Below, one piece after another: positions 1 to 6,681 of a DNA stretch of 9,222 nucleotides. The translations under genes were made by a program, and so were the position numbers. Every line of letters starts with the position of its first letter. The stretch's first letter is position 1. Source of the stretch: Bacteroidales bacterium UBA5206 (GTDB lineage Bacteria; Bacteroidota; Bacteroidia; Bacteroidales; Tenuifilaceae); NCBI GenBank assembly GCA_002412705.1, contig DHVO01000073.1:1-9222 (forward strand). The letters are read 5' to 3'. Under the pieces are notes generated by a model. It was not told the origin of the DNA and searched no databases. It saw only the letters and a program-made list of their open reading frames with translations.

Positions 1-582
1 TATAACCCGCAACGGGTGCAGGTATCATACTCCCAAAACGATGCCGAAGCCTACAAGTACAGCAATCAGCAAGTGGAGTATAACCGGGTTAGCAGGCAAA
101 TAGGTATTCTTTACTCAGCATTTATTGGCTCGGCAAATCAAGCCAAAGCGTTTGCTTTTCATCTTGGATCTCGCTACGCGTGGCAAAATACTCAGCAGGC
201 ATTTTATGCCGAGAAGCAGGTTAACACCCTAAACGTAAATCTGCGTGCCGAGAAGGCGTTCCTTTTGTTCCGCCGGCAATCTACCGTTAGCGCCACTGCT
301 GAGTGGAATGGACGAATTAAATCGAGCTTAGATATCAATCCAGAGTCGGAGTTTATTAAACCCGAAACAGAGATAACCACACCCGTTGTTTGGAACACCT
401 TTTACTTTGAGGAGTCTAGTTGGGCTTCGGCCAGTGTGGCGTGGAATATTTACCTGCGTTCAAAGTCAACCGTTCGTCCGTACTTTGGTGTTAACGTGTC
501 TGGGTTAAAGGTTATTAACTCGGAGGCATTTGCCAATGAGTATAGGGTTTTTACAGCGTTTAGCTTTGGGCTTCAGCTTTAG
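1..582 (+). CDS. Probable outer-membrane beta-barrel protein, C-terminal part (5' end outside window)
   Basis: The reading frame is open from the first base (Y-N-P-Q-R-V...) to a TAG at 580-582, giving 193 residues without a true start. The GTG at position 16 is an internal Val codon, because the frame continues upstream of it. The residues alternate polar and hydrophobic/aromatic in stretches of about 8-12 (for example around QIGILYSAFIG, AFAFHLGSRYAW, VNLRAEKAFLLF and ASASVAWNIYL), separated by polar turns. The chain ends in FSFGLQL, like a last membrane strand. This is the pattern of a Bacteroidota outer-membrane barrel. The terminal residue is Leu rather than the usual Phe. The family cannot be fixed from this piece; a DUF6850-type or other uncharacterised barrel is possible. 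The next gene follows after 32 bases with no hairpin between, so the two may be co-transcribed. Confidence 0.65.
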   Translation, partial: YNPQRVQVSYSQNDAEAYKYSNQQVEYNRVSRQIGILYSAFIGSANQAKAFAFHLGSRYAWQNTQQAFYAEKQVNTLNVNLRAEKAFLLFRRQSTVSATAEWNGRIKSSLDINPESEFIKPETEITTPVVWNTFYFEESSWASASVAWNIYLRSKSTVRPYFGVNVSGLKVINSEAFANEYRVFTAFSFGLQL

Positions 583-614
583 ACTAATTGTTTTAAACAC
601 TAAAAAATATCATC

Positions 615-2291
615 ATGAAAAGAACTGTACTACTACCGCTACTGTTCTTGAGCCTTTTGGGTTTTACACAGGAGTTTGCGTGGGTAAAATCGGCTGGCAG
701 CTATGGCGACGATAGGAGCATGAGCTGCACCGTTGATGCGCAGGGCGACTACCTATTTGTGGGTATGTTTACCGATTCCATTAGGCTAAGCCAGTCAATA
801 TTGCTAAAGAGCAATGGTAAGTCCGATTTTTATCTGCTCAAAACCAATAGTTTGGGTGAGCCAATTTGGGCTGTTCACGGAGGTGGCAGTTCCTATATAA
901 GCGAAGCTGTTGGCGTAGATACCGATGAGCAGGGAAACATTTACATAGCCGGTTACTTCCCCGATACCCTAAGGATTGGTGAAACCGAGTACTATGGCTA
1001 CAAGGATGGGAAAAAGGATGGTTTTATTGCTAAGTTTACTCCAAGTGGCGAACTGGTTTGGGTAAAAACAGTGGTTGGCCCAAGCGACGATCAGTTTGAA
1101 ACACTTGAGGTGGTTGGCTCAACCATTTATGCCACTGGCCGATTTAAGCTGTCGCTTACCATAGACGGTGTAACATTCCAGTCAGAAGATTCCAACGTAG
1201 GCGAGAATGTTAATCCCTTTGTGGTGAGCATGAGTACCGATGGTACGCTGAACTGGATAAACAAGGTGGATTGCCAATCGGGTTTTGCTCGTGCCATATC
1301 ATCTGCTGCAAACGGCTACTTATATGTTGGCTTTGAGCTTAAGGGAACACCCTTTTTGCGCACGGTTGGCACATCGTACGTTCAGCCACTCAAGCAGTCT
1401 AACTCTACTACTGCCGATAACTATATTGTTGCGCTAAATCCCCAAACAGGAGCACAAGTATGGGCAAACAGAATGTCTAGCAATAAGTCGGAAATGCTTT
1501 ACGCTTTAACCTCCGACGAGAATAGTAATGTGCTAATTGGCGGCATATTCCAGTCAACGGTTAAACTGGAGAGTACCGATGGTAACTCTGCAACTGCAAC
1601 CTCCAAGGGGAATTTCGACTTTTACCTTTGTAAGTACGATGCATCGGGTAAGCTGCTGTGGTCCGATTTTCAGGGCGGCACCGAATCGGATGTTCTAACC
1701 GATATTGCAATAGGGAAGAATGGCTACATATATCTCACTGGCTATTTCTCATCGCCCACAATCCAAATGGGGAATGTAACCGTTGAGGCTGTTCTTAGCA
1801 ACATCAACTCCTTAATCCTTAGATATACTCCCGAAGGTGTTCCTTCGTGGGCTAAAGTGGCTTCATCAACCAATAGCGCCTTCTTTTTGAATTCAATTAC
1901 CTATGTTGGTGAAGGCGAACTCCTGTTTTGTGGGAGCTACAAAGGGCAAGGAACCTTTTTTGACGGCTCAGAACTTTTTAATGAGTTCACCACAAGTAAT
2001 CTTGTTTTCTCGCGTCTAAGTGACAAAACCGTGTCGGTTGATCCTGTAAATGCGAATGGTTTAACGGTTGATGTTTACCCAATTCCTGCAAACCAGCAGC
2101 TACACTTCAAAACTCCCGATAATGTTACGGTTAGCCGTATTCGTGTGTTTAACCTTATTGGACAAGAGATGCTTAGCGTTGTACCCCAATCTGCCTCACT
2201 TAGCGTAGGCGGATTACGCCCAGGTATCTATTTGGCCAGCTTTACCATTGGTAATAGGGTGATAACCAAAAAGATTGTGGTGAATAGATAA
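615..2291 (+). CDS. Secreted seven-bladed beta-propeller (SBBP-like repeats) with T9SS type A sorting domain
   Basis: This 558-residue protein starts at ATG 615 in an AT-rich leader. A Sec signal peptide covers about residues 1-18 (KR, then a Leu-rich core, then GFTQ). The body carries a repeat of the form D-x-F/Y-hydrophobic-x-K-x4-G-x3-W. Its Trp residues fall at 23, 85, 149, 214, 283, 349 and 412, so the spacing is 62-69 residues. An eighth partial copy near 460-472 lacks the Trp and would pair with the N-terminal strand, which suggests a closed seven-bladed propeller. This matches SBBP-type repeat proteins of Bacteroidota. Residues about 483-558 form a T9SS C-terminal domain: YPIPA (488-492), RVFNLIGQE (510-518), LRPGIYL (534-540) and a KKIVV ending. 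The protein should therefore be exported, moved across the outer membrane by the type IX system, and then released or anchored to the surface. Its ligand or activity is unknown; no catalytic motif is visible. Confidence 0.9.
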   Translation: MKRTVLLPLLFLSLLGFTQEFAWVKSAGSYGDDRSMSCTVDAQGDYLFVGMFTDSIRLSQSILLKSNGKSDFYLLKTNSLGEPIWAVHGGGSSYISEAVGVDTDEQGNIYIAGYFPDTLRIGETEYYGYKDGKKDGFIAKFTPSGELVWVKTVVGPSDDQFETLEVVGSTIYATGRFKLSLTIDGVTFQSEDSNVGENVNPFVVSMSTDGTLNWINKVDCQSGFARAISSAANGYLYVGFELKGTPFLRTVGTSYVQPLKQSNSTTADNYIVALNPQTGAQVWANRMSSNKSEMLYALTSDENSNVLIGGIFQSTVKLESTDGNSATATSKGNFDFYLCKYDASGKLLWSDFQGGTESDVLTDIAIGKNGYIYLTGYFSSPTIQMGNVTVEAVLSNINSLILRYTPEGVPSWAKVASSTNSAFFLNSITYVGEGELLFCGSYKGQGTFFDGSELFNEFTTSNLVFSRLSDKTVSVDPVNANGLTVDVYPIPANQQLHFKTPDNVTVSRIRVFNLIGQEMLSVVPQSASLSVGGLRPGIYLASFTIGNRVITKKIVVNR

Positions 2292-2351
2292 GGTGCAGTA
2301 AACCATTTTTTGAAACAAATTGAACAGAAAAATAACCCCAAAATTTTAATC

Positions 2352-4292
2352 ATGAATAACAAACTTTTTAAGAACAGGAACCTGTTCAGGCTTGGCCTTC
2401 AGTGGTCGGTAGTGCTGCTTCTGCTTTACATGTGGGCGCGCTGGGCGTTCGATAAGTCCTATGTGCCAAACTTTGAAACCTACTGCCCATTTGGTGGACT
2501 ACAGGCATGGGGAACTTACCTTGTGCGTGGCTCTTTGCCTTGCAGTATGACCACCATTCAAATTTTTATGGGAGCAACCCTTATGGTTGGTGCCTTTTTG
2601 CTTAGCAAGTTATTCTGTGGATACATTTGCCCTCTGGGTACTTTCTCGCAGTGGCTTGGTAAACTTGGCGATAAAATCTTTAAGAAGCGTCGCGATTTTA
2701 CTGGCATTGCCGATAAAGCGCTTCGCTCCATTAAGTACATCCTACTGTTTATAACCTTTTACTTCACACTTGGTCAGAGTGAGTTGTTCTGCAAAAACTA
2801 CGATCCCTTCTTTGCTACCTTCACCCTTTTCGATCACGATGTAACAGTATGGATGAGCGTTCTTTCCATCTCGCTACTTGTGCTAGGTGCAATGATGTTC
2901 CGTATGTTCTGGTGCAAATACCTTTGTCCGCTGGGTGCTGTAACCAACATCTTCCGCTATTTTATAATGTTTGCTGTTGTAATAGGAGGCTACGTAGCGC
3001 TCTCATTGGCAGGTGTTAGCATCTCGTATGTTTGGCCACTAGCCATTGTTTCCATTCTTGGTTACATTTTGGAGATTTGGAAAATGGAGAGCCGCATATT
3101 CCCATTCCTAAAGGTTACTCGCAATACCGATACTTGTATCGACTGCGGAAAGTGCGCAAAGGTGTGCCGTCAGGGTATTCCTGTTGATAAGCTGGCTAAG
3201 GTGGACCATATAGATTGCGACCTGTGTGCAGAGTGCGTTCACGCTTGTCCAAAAGATGGTGCGCTAACCATTAACCGTAAGCGTAATATTGGATGGTTAC
3301 CAGCAGCCATTACTGTTGTACTGGTAATTGTTGCGCTTGTACTGTCTAACCAAATGCGCATTCCAACCATTGAGGTTCGTTGGGCCGACGATGCACAGTT
3401 TGAGAATGCCCGTGTTTACGAGCGTACTGGGCTTAAGAGCGTAAAATGTTATGGTAGCGCCATGAACTTTGCTGGTCATGTTCGCCGCGTTCGTGGTGTG
3501 CTTGGTGTAACGGCTTATGCCGACGATCGCTCTGTTGAGGTGTACTACGATCCTAAAATTCTTACCCCTGAAAAGATTACCGAGGCTATCTTCTCTGCAT
3601 CAACAGAAAAAATATCCGAAGTTCCCGATAGTACCATTGCCGTTCAAGAAGTTGAGTTTGGTATTAACCACTTCTTCGATCAGTTCGATGCTTCCTACCT
3701 TAAGTATAAGCTAATGCAGTTTGGTGGCGTTTATGGTTTCGATACCCGTTATGGCGAGCCTGTTATGGTTAGGGTTTACTTCCCAATTGACCAGGAGGTT
3801 AATCTTGATGAACTTAAGGAAGCTGTAGAGGCAAAGTCGCTTACCTACACCATTTCTGGTCAGGACGTAACGGTTCCCGTTAACTTTGAGGCGGTTGACT
3901 TCAATAAAACAGGCTCTGTTTCTATTGATGAGTATAACAAGCGTTTATATCCTAACTACTTCCGCAGCTTTAATAACATTGATAGGTACGATGAGGCCAC
4001 AATCTCAATCCTTGAGATGCCAATGGAGTACGCTAAAAATCAGCAGGCAACCATTGCATTCCTTCAAAGACATGTGCAGGTTCAGGACTCTGCAGTAGTG
4101 GCTATTCAGTCATACTATCGCGATTCAACACCTGTTGTTAGGCTTTACTACGTAAACACTCTAACTAATCCCGAGAAGGTTCGTGCAGAAGCATCTGCCG
4201 ATAGCCTACGTGTAATTATGAAATCGGGTGAGCTAAAGGTTTTTGCCAACCCATTCCGTTTTATTAACGAGGGAACGGTTATCGACCGCTAG
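2352..4292 (+). CDS. Membrane polyferredoxin (NapH/CcoG-like 4Fe-4S protein) with HMA-like C-terminal domains
   Basis: ATG 2352 is chosen as start (646 residues). The frame can be read from a TTG at 2310, but those 14 codons are polar leader-like sequence. About seven membrane segments are visible (near 13-30, 68-86, 126-142, 166-184, 200-222, 226-242 and 315-334). The membrane core has CPFGG (Cys45) and two CxxxCP motifs (Cys89/93 and Cys188/192), typical of NapH, NosR and CcoG proteins. A two-cluster ferredoxin module follows: Cys262/265/268/272 and Cys289/292/295/299. There is no CxxCH haem site. After the last membrane segment comes a tail of about 310 residues, with one clear HMA-like fold (about 358-415) and two weaker ones (about 431-500 and 548-625). 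An EF-hand-like loop lies at 516-527. NapH is much shorter, and CcoG ends in an Ig-like domain instead. The likely role is electron transfer at the inner membrane, perhaps metal reduction by analogy with CcoG; substrate and partner are unknown. The gap to the preceding gene is 60 bases with no terminator. Confidence 0.85.
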   Translation: MNNKLFKNRNLFRLGLQWSVVLLLLYMWARWAFDKSYVPNFETYCPFGGLQAWGTYLVRGSLPCSMTTIQIFMGATLMVGAFLLSKLFCGYICPLGTFSQWLGKLGDKIFKKRRDFTGIADKALRSIKYILLFITFYFTLGQSELFCKNYDPFFATFTLFDHDVTVWMSVLSISLLVLGAMMFRMFWCKYLCPLGAVTNIFRYFIMFAVVIGGYVALSLAGVSISYVWPLAIVSILGYILEIWKMESRIFPFLKVTRNTDTCIDCGKCAKVCRQGIPVDKLAKVDHIDCDLCAECVHACPKDGALTINRKRNIGWLPAAITVVLVIVALVLSNQMRIPTIEVRWADDAQFENARVYERTGLKSVKCYGSAMNFAGHVRRVRGVLGVTAYADDRSVEVYYDPKILTPEKITEAIFSASTEKISEVPDSTIAVQEVEFGINHFFDQFDASYLKYKLMQFGGVYGFDTRYGEPVMVRVYFPIDQEVNLDELKEAVEAKSLTYTISGQDVTVPVNFEAVDFNKTGSVSIDEYNKRLYPNYFRSFNNIDRYDEATISILEMPMEYAKNQQATIAFLQRHVQVQDSAVVAIQSYYRDSTPVVRLYYVNTLTNPEKVRAEASADSLRVIMKSGELKVFANPFRFINEGTVIDR

Positions 4293-4373
4293 ATTCTTAC
4301 TGTATTCATTCCTTGGGAACGAGTTTACAAACAACGTGGTTTTATAACCCGTTCCCAGGAGTGATTTGTAAAC
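4271..4373 (+). repeat. Interleaved inverted repeats spanning the polyferredoxin stop codon and the following gap
   Basis: Several complementary segments overlap in order. A0 (4271-4282, inside the last codons of the polyferredoxin) and A (4314-4321, TGGGAACG) both contain GGGAACG. A' (4350-4357, CGTTCCCA) pairs perfectly with A over 8 bases, and with flanks over 11 base pairs with one bulge. Alternatively, 4344-4356 pairs with A0 over 12 base pairs with one bulge. B (4323-4331, GTTTACAAA) pairs perfectly over 9 bases with B' (4365-4373, TTTGTAAAC). The order A-B-A'-B' means the two stems cross, so they are either mutually exclusive or form a pseudoknot. No U-run follows directly. The pairings are seen in the sequence. 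A regulatory RNA or dispersed-repeat role is inference. Confidence 0.5.
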
Positions 4374-4381
4374 CAAAGCAA

Positions 4382-4412
4382 AACGCCTTATTGCGGTAAT
4401 ACAGCAGGCGTT
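4382..4412 (+). promoter_or_regulatory. Hairpin upstream of the first S46 peptidase gene
   Basis: AACGCCT (4382-4388) and AGGCGTT (4406-4412) are perfect 7-base inverted repeats. Inside them TATT (4389-4392) pairs with AATA (4398-4401), so the whole forms an 11-base-pair hairpin with a four-base 3' bulge. It ends 57 bases before the ATG at 4469. The downstream sequence (AGTTTCATCAATTTG) is T-rich but not a clean T-run. It could therefore be a weak terminator for the polyferredoxin gene or a leader hairpin of the peptidase gene; the sequence does not decide between them. Confidence 0.4.
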
Positions 4413-4468
4413 AGTTTCATCAATTTGTTGCTCTAGGGCAGCAGGAATGTATAAAACGATAATGTAGG

Positions 4469-6619
4469 ATGCGTAAAATAGTAATAGTACTGCTGCTAGT
4501 TGCTAACCTTAGCGCTTATGCCGATGAGGGAATGTGGTTGCTAAACCTGCTTAGCCCGTCAACGGTTGACGCTATGCAGCAAAAGGGCTTAGCTCTTACA
4601 CCTGAGCAACTATACAGCACCACAGAGCTAAGCGTAAAGGATGCCATTGTGGCTCTGGATAAGGGGTCGTGTTCTGGTACAATGGTATCAGCTAATGGTT
4701 TGCTTATAACCAACCATCATTGTGCGTATAGCGATATTCAGCAGCATAGCACACCCGTTATGGATTACCTTAAAAGGGGCTTTTGGGCCGAAAGCGCTGA
4801 GCAGGAGCTGCCCAATCCGGGTAAAACCGTTTCCTTTCTGGTTGAGGTACGCGAGGTAACCCAGTTGGTAACCGAGCAAGTTGCCGAGCAGCTAAGTAAG
4901 GGTGCCAGTGAGCCTAATATGATGCGTATTCGCAACACCATTGCCCGCGAGGCCGTTAAGGGAACAGCCCTTGATGCCGAGGTGCACTCCATGTTTGGAG
5001 GTAACAGCTACTACCTTTACATCTACCAAACCTACCGCGATGTGCGCCTGGTTGGGTTTCCTCCCGAGAGCATAGGCGCATTTGGTGGCGAAACCGATAA
5101 CTGGGTTTGGCCCCGCCATACTGGCGACTTTGCCATTTACCGAGTTTACACAGCTCCCGATGGTTCGCCTGCCGATTACTCGCCATCAAACATACCCCTT
5201 AAGCCCAAAAAGTTTGTGCCTATTAGTGACTCGGGCATTTCCCAAAACGACTTTGTGATGATTTTGGGTTACCCTGGCTCAACTCAGCGCTACTTGTCGT
5301 CGTTTGGTGTAAAGGAAGTGGTTGAGGTTGCCGATCCCATTAGGGTTGCCTTTCGCGATGCTAAGCTCAATGTGATTCGTAAGGCCATGCAGGATAACGA
5401 TACCATTCGCATAATGTATGCCTCCAAATTTTCTTTAGCAAGCAACTACTGGAAATACTCGGTTGGCGAGCTTAAGTCGGTAAGGGAGAATGGCGTTATA
5501 CAGCACAAGCAGGATTTTGAACGTAAATTCCAGGAGTGGGCAAATAGTAAACCCACCTACAAGGATATCCTGTCGAACCTAGAAAAGGCCTATGCCGAGA
5601 AACGTGAGGTAACCACCCTTTTGCAAACCTACAATGAGGGGATACTCTTTGGTGCCGAAATATTTAAGTTGGCCAATAGGATGAAACGCCTTGAACAAGC
5701 CCTGCAAAAATCTGATGAGAAAAAGGCTAACGAAATTCTTTCCGATTTAGGGACTGGCTACCAATCGCTTTACAAAGATTTTGATGCCGATGTAGATAAG
5801 CAGGTGTTTGTGGCTATGGCGCAGCTTCTGGTAGAGCGCCTTACCCAGTCGCAGCTGCCCGATACCTTTGTGCATATGGCAAAGCAGTATAATTGGGATA
5901 TGGCACTTCTTGCCGATTATATGTATCAGCAATCCATGTTTGCCAATCTAAGTAGGGTGCAGCAGTTTTTGAATAACCCATCGTTAAATACCCTAAAATC
6001 CGATCCTGCTTTTATTCTAGCTTCTGTGTTCTATCCAAAAGTTCTGTCCTTAAACAAGGAGGAAACCAAGTGGGAACGAGAAATTAGGACGAACCATAAG
6101 CTATTTGTTAAAGCACAAATGGAGATGGATCCCCAAAAGGCCTTTTACCCCGATGCCAATAGCACCATGAGGCTAACCTATGGTACAGTATCTGGCTACG
6201 AGCCTGCCGATGGGGTAGAATATAAGTTCAGGACAACCACTAATGGTGTGCTAGAGAAGAACTCCACGCAAGAGCTAGAGTACGCTCTTTCCAACGATTT
6301 GAAGTCGCTTTTTGCCAATACTAAGCAGAGCAAGTACGCGCTTCCAAACGGTGCGCTACCAACTTGCTTTATTGCTAATCTTGATATCACAGGAGGGAAC
6401 TCCGGTAGCTCTGTTCTAAATGGCAATGGCCATTTGGTGGGATTGGCCTTTGATGGTAACTGGGAGGCCATGAGTGGCGATATAGCTTTTGTGCATCAAA
6501 AGCAGCGCTGTATATGTGTTGATATAAGGTATGTACTCTTCCTTGTTGAAAAGCTATCGGGGAACAGCTACGTGCTAAACGATCTGGTAGTAGTGTCGCC
6601 TCAAAAGGCTATCCTTTAG
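4469..6619 (+). CDS. dpp7: S46 family dipeptidyl-peptidase, DPP7-type (first of a tandem pair)
   Basis: This periplasmic serine exopeptidase should release dipeptides from the N-terminus of oligopeptides. It has 716 residues, the usual S46 length. A signal peptide ends about AYA(18), and the mature chain begins DEGMW. The catalytic triad reads His84 (in TNHHC), Asp220 (in TGDFAIYRVY) and Ser645 (in TGGNSGS). Cys68 and Cys85 can form the chymotrypsin-fold disulfide. Residues expected to hold the substrate N-terminus, by comparison with DAP BII, are present: Asn211, Trp212, Asn326 and Asp662. Position Ser+18 is Gly663; DPP11 has Arg there, so a non-acidic P1 preference (DPP7-like) is inferred. 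A helical insertion fills roughly 290-560. The residue after GNSGS is Ser648, not the usual Pro. There is no T9SS tail, so the enzyme should stay periplasmic. A paralogue follows after 62 bases, probably in one operon. Confidence 0.93.
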   Translation: MRKIVIVLLLVANLSAYADEGMWLLNLLSPSTVDAMQQKGLALTPEQLYSTTELSVKDAIVALDKGSCSGTMVSANGLLITNHHCAYSDIQQHSTPVMDYLKRGFWAESAEQELPNPGKTVSFLVEVREVTQLVTEQVAEQLSKGASEPNMMRIRNTIAREAVKGTALDAEVHSMFGGNSYYLYIYQTYRDVRLVGFPPESIGAFGGETDNWVWPRHTGDFAIYRVYTAPDGSPADYSPSNIPLKPKKFVPISDSGISQNDFVMILGYPGSTQRYLSSFGVKEVVEVADPIRVAFRDAKLNVIRKAMQDNDTIRIMYASKFSLASNYWKYSVGELKSVRENGVIQHKQDFERKFQEWANSKPTYKDILSNLEKAYAEKREVTTLLQTYNEGILFGAEIFKLANRMKRLEQALQKSDEKKANEILSDLGTGYQSLYKDFDADVDKQVFVAMAQLLVERLTQSQLPDTFVHMAKQYNWDMALLADYMYQQSMFANLSRVQQFLNNPSLNTLKSDPAFILASVFYPKVLSLNKEETKWEREIRTNHKLFVKAQMEMDPQKAFYPDANSTMRLTYGTVSGYEPADGVEYKFRTTTNGVLEKNSTQELEYALSNDLKSLFANTKQSKYALPNGALPTCFIANLDITGGNSGSSVLNGNGHLVGLAFDGNWEAMSGDIAFVHQKQRCICVDIRYVLFLVEKLSGNSYVLNDLVVVSPQKAIL

Positions 6620-6681
6620 TAATGGTGACTTTTTTTGAGTAACAACTGTATGGAATAACTAAACCGAAACGCATTTGAGTA

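Noticed and set aside
561..568. TAGCTTTG, a match to the Bacteroidota -7 consensus TAnnTTTG, 47 bases before the propeller gene
   Set aside because: The nearest upstream TTTG (529-532) is 28 bases away, too far for the usual -33 element, and the match lies inside the end of the barrel gene. A single 8-base match is not enough.
16..582. GTG at position 16 as the start of the first gene
   Set aside because: The frame is open from base 1 and the sequence upstream of the GTG reads as the same barrel strand, so it is an internal Val codon in a truncated gene.
2310..2351. TTG start 14 codons before the polyferredoxin ATG
   Set aside because: The leader (KQIEQKNNPKILI) is Lys/Asn/Gln-rich, like translated AT-rich leader DNA, and the ATG at 2352 begins a normal membrane-protein N-terminus.
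2616..2930. Cys motifs in the polyferredoxin membrane core as haem-binding sites
   Set aside because: The motifs are CxxxCP, not CxxCH; they match the NapH/NosR/CcoG membrane core instead.
4420..4427. TCAATTTG as a -7 promoter box for the first peptidase gene
   Set aside because: One fixed base differs from TAnnTTTG and no TTTG lies about 20 bases upstream.
4765..5189. Overlapping minus-strand open frames inside the first peptidase gene
   Set aside because: They lie antisense to a well-supported conserved gene, have low-complexity unrelated translations, and lack a plausible start context.
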